The notes: generated by a model not told the origin, from the letters alone. A stretch of DNA of 64,000 nt from Perilla frutescens (GCA_026008535.1 BRKX01000018.1:45563588-45627587), one strand, 5' to 3'. Positions 1-11,745 are shown, counted from the stretch's first letter. Numbers and translations are program-made.

Positions 1-1258
1 TTAGAGAGAAACGAGAAATCTAAACATTAATTACTTGGGTTTTTAATTTTGCAATTTATTTAAAATTATTGGATCAAAAATCATTTTCAAAAATTTCACC
101 CATGCAATCTTTGTTTTTTCAGTCAACTCTTCTCTTTCCTTGTTTTTCATGTTTTATAATATTTAATTAAAATGTTCAGAGTTACTACAAAACATTTAAT
201 TAAGCTGTTGATTTGTTAAACATGTACACATATTCATGGATTAATAATTTCACATATACAAAGATACAACATCTCGCCCAACATTAGGTATATATTTATG
301 GTTAATTTTTTAATCCCAATCCCTACCATCCAATTCACTCACCATATATCTTTATTTCAACCATTATATGTGTAGCATACATTTTTTTTATTAAATACGA
401 GTGTGTGGCCGTACATAACTTTTTTAAAAGGGCTAATTTTTTACCATTTTTTCCATCTAGCTTTTCCTTTAAATGCTTTTCCCAATTCAACAATTTAAAA
501 TATACATTTTCTTAAAAATGTTAGAACTTTTTATTCAGGCCATCAATGTGGCAGCACAGCGTTTTGTCAACTATCACATATCATCACTCTTGCATGAAAC
601 TGAAGCATATATATAAATTGTGACATGACCATTGAGACTTGCGCCATGATTCCTAACGATTTGAGCCAACTTGTTAATGTCAAATTTATTTCTTATTGTA
701 ACTAACAATGGTCAGAGAGAGAGAGAGATTTGTTTGGATATTTTCATATCATTAAAGATATAAAATTACATTAATATTTTTTTTTGTTTATAATTTATCT
801 ATTAAATTAGTAATTATGATATCTTTCCTAATTTTAATCTCAAACCATTCATCCATACAAATTAAAAGGTTATGATTTATTCCTAGTTCTCACACGGAGA
901 GTAATCTTCATTATAACCAATCCCTACATATATGTGTGTGTGTGTGATTTGAGATGGGCACTTTTCTTCGTGTGAGAACGGAGCACTATATTTATTTTAT
1001 TATAATTTTATTATTTATGTTCTTGTATTTTTGTGCTATTTTTTTTTATTGCTTATCTTGTTGTTGTGTCCAATTAGTATTTAATGGAAATAAATTAAAA
1101 ATTTGAAAAAAAAAAAAAAGATTGGTGTGGAATATACAAAGTCATCCCATATGGAGAAAAAATGATGGTCTTAGTAATGAAAAATATGTGGTGATGTCCA
1201 ATTTGTATTTAATGGAAATAAATTAGACATTTGAAAAAATGATTGATATGGATTGTTT
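1..1258. other. AT-rich intergenic DNA
   Basis: No reading frame or gene-like segment is visible. The stretch is AT-rich with short GA and TG runs near 715-730 and 935-948. Confidence 0.6.
1067..1250. repeat. Imperfect direct duplication, period about 128 bp
   Basis: A segment starting with TGTCCAATT and containing TATTTAATGGAAATAAATTA occurs at 1067 and again at 1195. The copies differ by a few bases and by the length of an A run. The duplication lies just upstream of the SINE. Confidence 0.6.
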
Positions 1259-2599
1259 GTCCCTTTGGGGATGGCCTAGTGGTGGAATAGTGTTATCTTG
1301 AGACCAAATGTCTAAAGTTCGAATTCCACCACCAACACCACTAGGTGTAAGCTTGTCACACATGGCCTGCCAAGTGTGGTTTATCTCCCATGTGTGGTTT
1401 GGAGGCTATTTGTAATACCCCGTAAATTAATTACTGCTTAATTGCAGTAAATTGTTGCAATTACTATTTAGTATAGTAATTTCCAGTCAGATTAGGGTCG
1501 AAAGTATCTGTTAGGTTCCATGGAATTCAAGATCAATTAATTCCCATAGGTGAATTAATTATTTCAGTTAGGGTTTAATCCTCTTTTTAGTTATGGAAAG
1601 CCGGAATTGCAATTTCAGATAAATTCAATTCCTATTCTTTTAAATTTGCGGTGTGTGTTTATCGTGAATATTCAGATAAATATTTTTAGGACTAGGAGAA
1701 TCAGATATTCTCTAGTCATTAGTGTTTAAATTCAGATAATTTAAACAGGGTGATTTAAAATCCGAGAGAATTAGATATTCTCTAGTTCGGACGTTTTAAT
1801 GGTCGAGAAATTAAAACCAGTATTTCGAAGTGGTATTTTAAAACCAAATAATTTTAGATAATTTATTGTTTCAAAGTAAGTGTATTATTTTTAGCAATAT
1901 CAGTTTAAGTTCGGGATTTTTCCGAAGACGGAAAATATCACGATAGTCGAACAATCGGTATTTGAACCGGGTAGTTGATTAGTCAAGCCAAGGCATGCTT
2001 TTCCCCTCACCTCACCCCATGCCCCCACGTTTTTTTTCCTTTTCCCCAATAGCCAAGCCATACTACAAAGTGATTTTGGCAGATGAGGGACCCGAGCTAC
2101 ACCAAAAGTTGAGAGAGAGAAAAAGGCAAAGCAGCCTCACTTCATCATCTTCCATACACCTCTTCATTTCATCTTCTTCACCAAGTTTTCGAGAGGGCGA
2201 GGGAGATGAAATAGCAGTCACTTGTTCCAGCCTTCTTCTTCCATCGTCAACCCCATTCAAGCTCTTTTCATCTTCACTCCATTGTTGTTTTGAAAGGTAT
2301 TTTCGAAAATCATGAGCTATATATAAACATATATTTTCAAATCTAAGCTTAAGAAGTATATGTGTGGACTTTTGGTGTTTTAAATAACGTTAATGTTTAG
2401 AAAATTAGTTGGATATGTGCAAGCATGTGTAGTCCAGTTTGAGATGTTTTGAGGTGATGAAAGCTTGGTATTTGAACTGAAATAAATCAGTCCTAGCTTA
2501 GGCTAATCAGTTCCGGACTGAAGCTCATCAGTTGACTGATGAAGTGAATCAGTTGAAGAATCAGTTTTGGGAGAAAAACTAATATGTTGGACTGATCAG

Positions 2600-2825
2600 T
2601 TTTGTGATCAACTTTGGAAATCAGTTCTGACCGATCACTTCTGGATATCAGTTTTGGAAATCAGTTGACCGATCAGTTTTGGAAATCAGCTGACCGATCA
2701 GTTCTGGAACCAGCTGATTGATCAGTTCTGGAAATCAGCTGACTGATCAGTTCTGGGAATCAGCTGAGTGATCAGTTCTGGGAACCAGCTGACTGATCAG
2801 TTCTGGAAATCAGCTGACTGATTCA
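2600..2825. repeat. Minisatellite of about 25 bp inside the solo LTR
   Basis: About nine imperfect copies of a unit like GATCAGTTCTGGAAATCAGC follow one another. Looser copies of the TCAGTT core reach back to about 2485. Confidence 0.8.
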
Positions 2826-3789
2826 GAGTTTGTTTGGAGTTCGCGCAGACGGCGCGCTGCGCAGCTTGGTTCGGCAGTTTCGCCACCCTTCAGTAAAACG
2901 AGCATAACTCCCTCGTTAGACATCGTATTGAGCCGTCGTAAATTTTGCCGGAAACTAGACTTTCCAATGGTATATGCCTCATTTTCTAATTCATTCTGAG
3001 TAAATTACAAAAAATTGTCAAAGTTAGGTCACGTGATTTTCTTTCGGAAATTCTGGCAGTTCTGCCACCTTTCAATAAATCGGGTATAACTTTTTCGTTA
3101 CTAATCTTCTTGAGTCACTGTAAATTCTGTAAAATTCTATACTTATGTGGCTTTCCAGAGGTATAGGGAACATCACTTGCACCTTAGCGAGTCAAAGCAG
3201 AAAATTCTGTAGAGATGGGTGATGTGCAGAGTGTTATCAGTTTATGAGCTTAAATGTTGACCTTGGTTCTAGTATCAAATTGTGTTGGATGTTGAGGTAT
3301 TTTGATACCTTAAATGATGAAGATGTATATCTTAAGATGTTTAAGAGCTGGGGTCGAGATCAACCCTTAAGCTAAGAAGAATCTAGAACGGATACTAGAC
3401 CCTAATAGGCCTTCAATTTCATGTTGAGTCCAAACAACGTATTTGGTTCAACGTACTCGGTTTTATTTTAACTCTTTGAAGGCAAGCCGTCCAGTGCGAG
3501 ATAAAGCGCGAGAAGGAGCATTTTGCTGTTGTACTAAAACATCGGTGAAAGGTAGGCTTTCTTTTCAACGGGCTCTTAGTCCAAATAATGATTTGAGTTT
3601 TTACTCACCCGCAGTTAATTATTCTAATGCAAATAAATTATTGTCATGCATAAAGTGTTTTGTTTTGTATGATATCCTTATCTGTATTTAGTTAGCTCGC
3701 AAGGGGATTTCTAACTCTTAAATCGATCGGGCCTCGTGCTAACTTATCGTGTTAACCGAGGTTAGTGTACACTTGGGTCAGTGATATTA

Positions 3790-3985
3790 GGAAGAGGGAA
3801 AGGCTGAGTGGAGCTATTCCTAACTAAGACATCGACGATGCTAAATGTTCGTGGAAAAGGCTGAGCGGAGCTATTCTTCGGCATTTAGTTATGTTAAGCA
3901 TTCGAGGGAAAAGGCTGAGCGGAGCTATTCCCCGACGTTCGTGGAAAAGGCTGAGTGGAGCTATTCCTCGACTTTCAGTGGGATA
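3790..3985. repeat. Four spaced copies of a 21-bp motif
   Basis: The motif AAGGCTGAGYGGAGCTATTC recurs four times at about 45-60 bp spacing, within longer related units that contain GTTCGTGG or CATTCGAGG. It lies in the downstream part of the LTR. Confidence 0.75.
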
Positions 3986-4255
3986 TGGATGATCATACAA
4001 CAGAAAAGAGCGCTCAAAAACAGAAAGTAATTTAGTAAAACATAGGGCCTTTTTAGATAAAACCCCTGTGTGTTTACTGAGATGCATGATAAGAAAATCA
4101 GTGTTCAATTCAATAAATATTTTTGGCAATGTGTTCACTGAGTACCCTTGTACTCAGCCCTGCATGTTTGTTTTTAAATGTGCAGGTTGAGCTGATGAGG
4201 AAGGGAGAAGTGCTGAGAGTGGAGTTCTTTTTGGTACAAGGCTGAGATGACCTTG

Positions 4256-4257
<2 letters not shown>

Positions 4258-4313
<56 letters not shown>
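4258..4313. repeat. (TTA)n microsatellite
   Basis: About 18 uninterrupted TTA units lie near the 3' end of the solo LTR. A poly-Asn reading on the other strand is an artefact of this repeat. Confidence 0.95.
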
Positions 4314-4872
4314 GTCTTTCTTTTGCTTCCGCAACTCAGTTATATCACAAGTCCAACATTTCAGCTTTTGTTCTGGACGAGTCCCATAACTCGATAATCA
4401 TTTGAGTACTATTATTATTCAGTCATTTGTGAGTACTTAAAATCAGTCGGGAATTAGAGTTCTCAGACCAAAATATCGATCCTGGAAGATAGTAGTTCAC
4501 TTCCTTATTTAATTATTTTCGGTTCGCCTCTTGATCCATCCTCCATTGGGGTCGAGTCGTGCCAGTCACAATTTGAATTAATCGGATATTAATTTGGGGT
4601 CGTGACACTATTACACAAGGGCGGGATTTACCCAGTGCGCACCTTGATAGCGGCTGTGGGTTACTCTCGACATAAAAAAATGAAGTACAATAATGTGTTC
4701 ACACTACGAAGAACAATCTAGTATATGCTTTGTTATGGTGCATCTTAATGACCCTTTAGGGCGACCTTTGCATGTTGCAGATCTAGAATCTAAACTTTAT
4801 ATATCATCAAGTCATATATACTGATACAACACACCTTTTTGCTCTCATAAATTGTTGAATATGTTTATGTAG

Positions 4873-4975
4873 GCACATACCCTAAACCCAAACATTAATG
4901 TGATTGGAAAAATGGTAAGTTTAGGCTGACAAATTATCATGTGAGAATATTTTTATGCACGTACATACTATAAAT
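4873..4975. repeat. Copy 1 of a dispersed direct repeat of about 95 bp
   Basis: A segment containing CCAAACATTAA, TGACAAATTATCA and TGAGAATA matches 8306-8398 in the same orientation, with roughly one mismatch in eight. The two copies flank the hAT element at 5035-7433. Confidence 0.7.
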
Positions 4976-5228
4976 CCAAGACAAAGTCTCTTGTCAGACA
5001 TTGAAATATAAAATGCAAGTTGACCCGTCCCAGCTAGGACTCTAAATGAGCCAAGCTACTTGTGAGATACTCGGAGATTGACTCAGAAAAAACTCGCTCG
5101 AATGTGACTCGGCTCATAAACGAGTCGAGCTCGAGCTCGCAAAACGAGTCGAGCTTTTTGTCGAGCCGAGCTCGAGCTTGGGGGTGCTCGGCTCGAGAAG
5201 CTCGCGAGCTTAATCGGCTCATGAAGCT

Positions 5229-5400
5229 CGCGAGTAGTTAATCGAGCTGTCTTGCGAGTAGTTAATCGAGTTATTTCACGAGTAGTTAATCGAGTAGTCT
5301 CACGAGTAGTTAATCAAACTGTCTCACGAGTAGTTAATCGAGCAGTCTCGCGAGTAGTTAATCGAGCAATCTCGTGAGTAGTTCTCACGAGTAGTTACTT
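5229..5400. repeat. Minisatellite of 27-28 bp in the hAT subterminal region
   Basis: About six copies of a unit built on GCGAGTAGTTAATCGAGC are arranged in tandem. Confidence 0.8.
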
Positions 5401-5609
5401 GAGTTAGTTCATGATACAACTTTCGAACTATACTCGATTTGAAACTCGAAATATATATTTTTTATTTTTTCTAATGTTTTTAAAATAAAATTTATTTTTG
5501 TTAAAATTTCCAATTAATAATAAAATGGAATCAATGGTAATATACATTATTGGTATTAGATTTAAAACTTCTCAATTAAATAAATAAAAACTATGAAATG
5601 AAATAATAT

Positions 5610-6890
5610 TTCAATTCATTGACAATTTGATATATGTGCATTGATCAAGGTGGATTAAATAATAAATATAAAATAAAATAATAGTTTTAATTAATGCTAT
5701 ATTATCAAAATAAATATTAATATTAACCAAATATTATGAAAAATAATACTTTACATTAAATATTATTGAAATTAAAATTTTTAATTGATATTAACAAAAT
5801 AAATTAGTTGATCAAAGTCAATATAAGTTAGTAACAACTACCAATACTGTCGAAATCAATAGTAATATATCATATATACATAGTAATTTATATATTTATA
5901 TTACTCTATTTTATATATCCGAGAATCGAGATAATATATATTCTATATATATATATATAATCTTTCTTAACTAGATTTTAAATTATTATATCTTCTTAAG
6001 TAATAATGAAAAAAATAAAATAACAAAAATCAAGACTAATATTGACAAATTAATATTCTTCATTCATCAATCCATTAAGAAATAAATATAAAATAAAATT
6101 ATATTTTTAACTAATATAATGGAAACAATGAGTAATATTAATAAAAAAATTATACTTAACTGAAATATTAATTGAAATCAATAATTTTTATTTCTTAACT
6201 AATATTTCAAAGTCAAAATTTTAAATTTATTAGCAATAATAACACTTACAAACAAAAGATAAAATTATTGAATATATATCATATATCAATATATATGCAT
6301 AGTAATTATTAATATTATTCTATCCTATATTCGAAATAATATTTACTGTAACACTAATACACTATATATACAATCTATCTTAATTAGATTTTAAATTATT
6401 ATATCTTAAGTAATAATGAAAAAAAAAGAAACAAAAATCAAGACTAATATTGACAAATTAATATTCCTCAATCGATTAAGTAATAAAAATAAAATAAATC
6501 AAAATGATAATTTTATCTAATATTAAAAATAATGACTAATACTAACAAAAAATATATTTTACCTGAAATATTAATTGAAAACAATAATTGTCATCTCTCA
6601 ATTAATAATTTGAAAGTCAAAATTTCAAATTAAGGAGCAATAATAACACTTTTATAAACAAAAGTCAAAATTATTGAATATATATATCCTACATCCTATA
6701 TCATATATACATAGTAATTACTAATTAGTAATTAGCAATTTAGCATAGTAGTATTATTCTATCCTATATTCGAGATAATATTAACACTAACATTATATAT
6801 ATAATCCATCTTAACTAGATTTTAAATTATATCTTAAATAATAATGAAAAAAAAAAAGAAATAACAAAATCAAGACTAATATTGACAAAT
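5610..6890. repeat. Three tandem AT-rich units of about 410-430 bp
   Basis: The marker ATCAAGACTAATATTGACAA occurs near 6029, 6437 and 6869. It is preceded each time by TAGATTTTAAATT and a TAATAATGAA run. The first unit is the most diverged. The array forms the core of the hAT-like element. Confidence 0.75.
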
Positions 6891-7487
6891 TAATATTACT
6901 TGAGATTTCTTTCATATATTTGTGAAACTTTGTCATAAACTTTTTTTTGGATTTCGTGTTGATTTGGAGTGTATTGGTTTTAATTTATCATATTCGACTT
7001 TGTCAAGTATGTTGAACTTTGTTTCAAATATTTTAGGAATTTTGTTAATATGCGGGGTTATTATTGTCAATTTTTTTTAGTTCCAGATAAACGAGTCAAG
7101 CTTAATTTCGAGTCGAACTCGAATATAACATAAACGAGTCAAGCTCAAGTTGAACTCGAATATATCATTAACGAGCTAAACTTGAGTCGAGTAATCGAGC
7201 TCGAGCTCGAGTCGAGTGTTCAAGCTCAAACTCGAGTTGAGTATCGAGCCCGAGCTTGCGTTAGGCTCGAATAACAGTTAAATGAGTCGAGCTCGAGTGC
7301 AAATTTTTCTTCTCGAGCCGAGCTCGAGCTCGAGTATAAAGTTCGAGAGCGAGAGCTCGAGGTCACGAGTAGTTAAACGAGCCGAGCTCGAGCTCAGTGA
7401 TATTTGACTCGACTCGGCTCGTTTACAGTCCTAGTCCCGCCCCTCGTAGCCCAAAAAATATCAAAATGAAAAACTGTCACTTATAAC

Positions 7488-7745
7488 TAGAGATCGCAAT
7501 TTAGGCTCGGTCCGATGGGCTGTGCTAGGTCAGCCCAATTCAAAAATTTGAATAGCTCAAATGAGTCGGGCCTCCTCATCCAAAAACGTGAAAAATACAC
7601 TATGTTCCCCGCGCGGCCTGGCCTGACCCTTTTTTGGGCTGGGATAGGCTTCCAAAATGTAGGATTGAAATACTTTCAGCCCAGTCCGATTTTTTACCCT
7701 TGGCCCGATGGGGTCTGGGTCGGGCAACCCGTTTTGCCACCCCTA
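7488..7745. mobile_element. Probable hAT-type MITE
   Basis: The left end TAGAGATCGCAA and the inverted right end TAGGGGTGGCAAAACGGG are hAT-like. Flanking octamers CTTATAAC and CCCGTAAC agree at five of eight positions. The body is rich in GGGCCGG/CCCGACC-type words. An open reading frame across it looks like chance. Confidence 0.5.
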
Positions 7746-8305
7746 CCCGTAACATTAAAAGGTATTATTCATAACACTAAAAGGTAACACTCATAGTCTT
7801 AAAATTATCAAGTTTGCTACTTGAATTATACGAGTTAATTTAATCCAAATTATGTTTTATTCCATCTTAACTAATGTTTAAAGTTTAGGGTATAGTGTTT
7901 TTTTAGGATTTATTTTTAGGGTTTTTAGATTTTTTTTTATTTTTTAGGGTTTATTAATTTCAATTATGATTTATATTTAATTCAAAAAAATTATCTATCG
8001 AGCGCGCATCGGGCGAGTGCACTGTTCAAGTCCTCAGATAAAAAAATTATATTAATTCACTTTAATTTTAGGGTTCACTAACTCATTTTCGTGTGTGTGT
8101 GTGTATTTCAAAAACATTAATTATTGAGCAGAGTCATCAAACTAAATTAATTAATTTTAATTTAAGGGAAATATGTTTTTAAGGAAAAAAACTAAAAATA
8201 ACTAATCAAAAAATAAAAAATAAAATAAAATAAAAATAAGGATGGCGTCGCACTCCACGTGTCGGACTGACTTTAGCTTCCGTGCACCAGGTTTGACAAG
8301 AGACC

Positions 8306-8398
8306 AACTCTAAATCCAAACATTAAAGTTATTGGAAAAGTGGTAAATTTAGATTGACAAATTATCACATGAGAATAATTTTATGTAGGTACATACCA
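8306..8398. repeat. Copy 2 of the dispersed direct repeat
   Basis: Same-orientation match to 4873-4975, containing CCAAACATTAA and TTGACAAATTATCA. Confidence 0.7.
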
Positions 8399-8893
8399 AT
8401 TTAGGGGTGGCACAACATTGAAAAATGGGATCGGGCCGACATTTTGGAAGCTTTGCCTGGCCCTAAAAGTGGGTCGTCGCACTAGGCCGAACTGAGCCGT
8501 CCGATCAGCGCATCTAAGTGTATTTTTTTAAGTTTTGGGGCTAGGCAGCTCGACTCATTCAGGTCACTCTATTTTTTAGCACATCCCGAAATCATTTCAT
8601 ACTAACAAAATTTAGACCGGACTTAAATTGTCACTTAGCAGTGTCCTAATAGACCTGTGTTCTAATTTTATTTTCTTTATTGCATCTAAAATACAGTTGA
8701 TTACATCTCAATTAGGGTTTAGTTACATATTAGTTTATATTTTGGGCAACATACAAGTAACGTCAATATAAGAAACATTCGTGAAATTTGAACTACTCGT
8801 GATTTAGACAAATGCTACACCGAATGCAATATTCACCACGCAAGTGCGTGTAATAGGAAAAGAAACATTCAAACATCTAAACTAATGCTATGC

Positions 8894-8896
<3 letters not shown>

Positions 8897-8940
<44 letters not shown>
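8897..8940. repeat. (GA)n microsatellite
   Basis: About 21 GA units end 15 bp before the 3' end of the ECR1 pseudogene. Confidence 0.95.
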
Positions 8941-8946
<6 letters not shown>

Positions 8947-8955
8947 GTGAATTAT

Positions 8956-9392
8956 TTATGCACCACCAGCCATATCAATACCTTTGAACGCAACGCGTAA
9001 TTTCCTCAAACAAGATTGCTTCTCGTCACCCTTGCCTGCCATGCCATTAACATGAACAATATCCTCGGACACTCCGCCCATTAGATCAAACACAGGTTTA
9101 TCGAGGTTTGATCAAGTCATATCTTCTAGTACGAGAGGTGCCCGCATGTATAAGTTATTCCCCCGGTGTGTCACACTTACTCTGGTCAGGAGCAGCAGAG
9201 GGTGATCCTCCAGTTGATCCATGACCTGTTGCAGACCAAGATTCAAAAATTACTAGTTAAAGACAGTTTGTCATATTAGGTCTATTGTGACACTTCGAGT
9301 ACTGCCCATTGGGCAGCATAGACTTCTGTCGACAGTTCTGATATGAAAGAGTCTCGAGGAAGGGATATTTTGAAGACCTTTTTTAGAGTAGC
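8956..9392 (-). pseudogene. ECR1: ECR1/UBA3 (NEDD8-activating E1 catalytic subunit) pseudogene, 3' part
   Basis: Read on the minus strand, 9392-9378 is the tail of a broken exon, coding the LKK that follows the CACTA insertion. It is followed by a GTCTTC donor and an intron. An acceptor CTGCAACAG precedes the last exon (9225-8956), which reads VMDQLEDHPLLLL, then THRGNNLYMRAPLVLE, and ends FKGIDMAGGA plus TAA. This is the C-terminal ubiquitin-fold region of ECR1, which in the active enzyme recruits the E2. A TGA at 9112-9114 interrupts the exon, where the family has Arg in the MTRSNL context. The intron contains a relic of the MITE found at 50607-50767. The matching 5' part is at 23378-26255; the two are separated by about 14 kb of nested transposons. 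Confidence 0.88.
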
Positions 9393-9882
9393 CACTATAA
9401 GAAAATTGCAAACTAGTGACGGAACTTTCTGTCGCCATATACCCGATTTTCGTCGCCAATTGAACGGGCGACGAAATGGTGATGAAAAATGTCCGTCTCC
9501 TAAATCCGATCCCTAAAAAAAATAAGGCGACGGAATTTTCCGTCACCAACTATAGCGATGGAATGCTCCGTCGCCATAAATTATCGTGTGAAATGGTCGC
9601 CAATTTAAGGCGATGAATTACAGAATAATTTCATCGCCTTATCAGGCGACGGAATTGTTCCGTCATCAAATAAAAATTATTTTAATTTAAAAAATCTAAA
9701 AATTATCAGTTTTTTTTAATTCGCTTTTTTGTAATTCTTTAATTCCTTTTTCTTTTTAAATATTTATCAGTACCCAAATATAATAAAAGATCATAAAATT
9801 AAAATATATATATATATATAATTGTACATAATTTAATAAAAATGTATAATACATATATATACACTAGATAATATATATACAA

Positions 9883-11309
9883 CTAGGACCCTGACCTGCC
9901 ATCAAGCCCTCCAGATCCGTCACCAGACCCTCCGGATCCGTCACTAGTACCACCCGACTGCTTCTTCAGCACCTGCTGCACAGTCGTCTGCTGGGCACTC
10001 AGCTTCTCATCCATCTGTGTCTGCATCTCAGCCAGGCTCGTATCGAGCTCTGCCTGAGTGTACAATGACTCGGATCCTTGGCTTGATAACGATGAAGATC
10101 TTCCAGCTGCGAAAGGGCGACGAATGATAGGGGCTATGTTCTCCAGCCCGATAGCGTGCCCTTTCCTGTCATGCGTCAGCACCTGGCGGAAAATCTCGCC
10201 CATGTCCACCTCCCTATCCTTAGCTCTCCACTCCGCAGCCAAGGCGTCACACTTATTCTGTATTTATCATGATAAATGTAATTAATTTTTCAATATAAAT
10301 TATTTATATATACATATATATATTAAAATATTAGTAAAACCTTACTTTGTTCTCCTTCACCTTGGTTGTGGTCCAGTGGCTGTCCGAGCAGTGAAGCTTG
10401 AGGTGAGTTTGGTAGCAGACCTTCCACTCGGACAGATACTGCTCTCTCTGATTAAACAAAATAAAATGAAATCTATTAGAAAGTGTTAATTTATAATGCT
10501 ATAAACTTGAATAATTATTATAACTCATACCAGATTGCGCATATGATCCATGGAACATCTGGCGCCTCCGTGGTGAATCTGGTTGGACGATCCTGGACCA
10601 TCGAGCTCGGTCAGACGGTTCCTCTTGGCCAATCGCGCCTTCTTCTGAGTCTCCTCCACCTACTAGTATGCTACCCATGCAGACCAGTTCTCAAGTCTAC
10701 CAAAATCGGGCCTTTTGCCCACAAGGTATTTGTCATTCCTCATATGGTACACCGTGTCCCTGTACCGGTCCTGGCACTTCTTCCAGAATAGCGGAAACAC
10801 CTCATCATCGGTGTGAGTCCGTCTAAACTCTTTCTGTATTAACACATAAATAAACAACGCCATTAGTAACAATATTAGATAACATAAATACATATAAATC
10901 AACAAATACCTTGAACTCAGCCCAATATAGCATCCTCCTATCCATGGACATCTTCTTCCAAGCAAAGCCCGTAGGATGAACATACCTCTTGAAAATAGCT
11001 GTAATTGTCCTCGAAGTCGCATTCGAGGGCACCATGAATCTAAGAATGTAACTTATAGTGAATTATAATATACATAAAGTAAATTAATTGAATATATATA
11101 TATATATATATCAATATATGTATCTCAACATACCTCTCCCTGTCCATTGTCTCGAGCCCAACCTCTTGTCTCGAGTCAACTGTACGGGACTCATCTCCCA
11201 TAGCATCGGTCTCATCCTGACTGACGCTATCATCAATGGTACCGCCGGCGGATGTCATGGATGACATCGCTCAAGACCCAGCACCGTGAGATTCACCACC
11301 TCTAGTCAT
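9883..11309 (-). pseudogene. Ptta/En-Spm-type transposon gene, five-exon, broken
   Basis: GT-AG junctions give exons at 11309-11134, 11039-10910, 10833-10531, 10447-10346 and 10257-9883. The second and third exons encode AIFKRYVHPTGFAWKKMS, then FPLFWKKCQDRYRDTVYHMR; the fourth and fifth encode WKVCYQTHLKLHC and CDALAAEWRAKDREVDMGEI. The C-terminal part has a Gln/Glu-rich, coiled-coil-like stretch and a Gly/Ser-rich tail. This layout resembles the plant Ptta/En-Spm transposase-associated family. A TGA lies 12 codons after the first ATG, and two consecutive TAG codons follow WSAWVAY in exon 3, so no intact product can be made. Introns are short and AT-rich. The assignment is from recall of the family. 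Confidence 0.7.
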
Positions 11310-11489
11310 CTGATAAAAACAACTCATAAAGATATATATACACATTGACTAGGAACTCGATTCATACTTGCCTAAATTATAAAATTGATTAGAAAAAAAA
11401 TTCGGCAGCATAACGACATGAAACCTATATTTTGACCAAGTCATCGACGTAACTTAACTAGGTTCATTAACTAGCAGATACCAAACACC

Positions 11490-11615
11490 AGAGGGATCCA
11501 GAGGTCCTCGTCCCAATATAACTACGTACAATTAAAATAGAGGGATCTAGGGGGCCCTCGTCCCAATCTAACCACGTACAATTAATATAGAGGGATCCAG
11601 GGGCCCTCGTCCCAT
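11490..11615. repeat. Tandem repeat of 49-50 bp, 2.5 copies
   Basis: Units start at 11490, 11539 and 11589 with AGAGGGATCYAG, followed by CCTCGTCCCA and CACGTACAATTAA. It lies inside the CACTA element. Confidence 0.85.
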
Positions 11616-11617
11616 TT

Positions 11618-11745
11618 AACTGACATGCTTTTATAAATTCAAATTAACATTCTTTAATAAATTCAAATTAACATGCTTAAATAAATTCAACTAACATGCT
11701 TTAATAAATTCAACTAACATGCTTTTATAAATTTAAATTAACATG
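11618..11745. repeat. Tandem repeat of about 24 bp, five copies
   Basis: Units are variants of AACATGCTTTAATAAATTCA arranged head to tail, directly after the 50-bp repeats. Confidence 0.85.

Larger units (their letters stand above)
1411..4607 (+). mobile_element. Solo LTR, Ty3/gypsy Del/Tekay type
   Basis: The 3197-bp segment starts TGTAATACCCCG and ends GGGGTCGTGACA. It is flanked by a perfect 5-bp target duplication CTATT (1406-1410 and 4608-4612). No gag or pol coding is present, so it is a single LTR left by recombination between two LTRs. The ends, the length and a stretch near 4140-4195 (TACTCAGCCCTGCATG followed by TGTGCAGGTTGAGC) resemble Del/Tekay LTRs. Short reading frames inside it look like chance. 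It carries its own minisatellites and a long TTA microsatellite. Confidence 0.88.
1259..4680 (+). mobile_element. Au-like tRNA-derived SINE, split by a solo LTR
   Basis: The 5' part (1259-1410) has a pol III A box TGGCCTAGTGG at 1272-1282 and a B box GTTCGAATTCC at 1317-1327. The 3' part (4613-4680) has the Au-type tail, containing ACCCAGTGCGCACC and GCGGCTGTGGGTTACTC, and ends in an A run. Joined across the LTR the element is about 220 bp, which matches the uninterrupted copy at 31253-31471 (219 bp). The insertion that separates the halves carries a CTATT target duplication. I could not find the SINE's own flanking duplication. The family name is by resemblance. Confidence 0.85.
5035..7433. 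mobile_element. Non-autonomous hAT-like transposon, 2.4 kb
   Basis: The ends are inverted copies: TAGGACTCTAAATGAGCCAAG on the left, and TAGGACTGTAAACGAGCCGAG read on the other strand from the right. The flanking 8-bp segments GTCCCAGC and GTCCCGCC look like a decayed target duplication. About 400 bp at each end are packed with TCGAGCTCG-type words, while the middle is AT-rich tandem DNA. There is no transposase. Shorter relatives lie at 38402, 40513 and 43453. Confidence 0.75.
7746..8955. other. Intergenic DNA with old repeats
   Basis: No gene is visible. Near 7860-8090 there is a TTTAGGGTTT-rich stretch related, in opposite orientation, to 56700-57180. A TAGGGGTGGCA-like hAT end lies at about 8403, and copy 2 of the dispersed repeat at 8306-8398. 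Confidence 0.5.

Noticed and set aside
1995..2315. 106-codon open frame on the + strand
   Set aside because: It lies wholly inside the solo LTR, has Ser/Pro-rich low-complexity content and no recognisable domain.
4110..4334. Poly-Asn open frame on the minus strand
   Set aside because: It is the translation of a TTA microsatellite.
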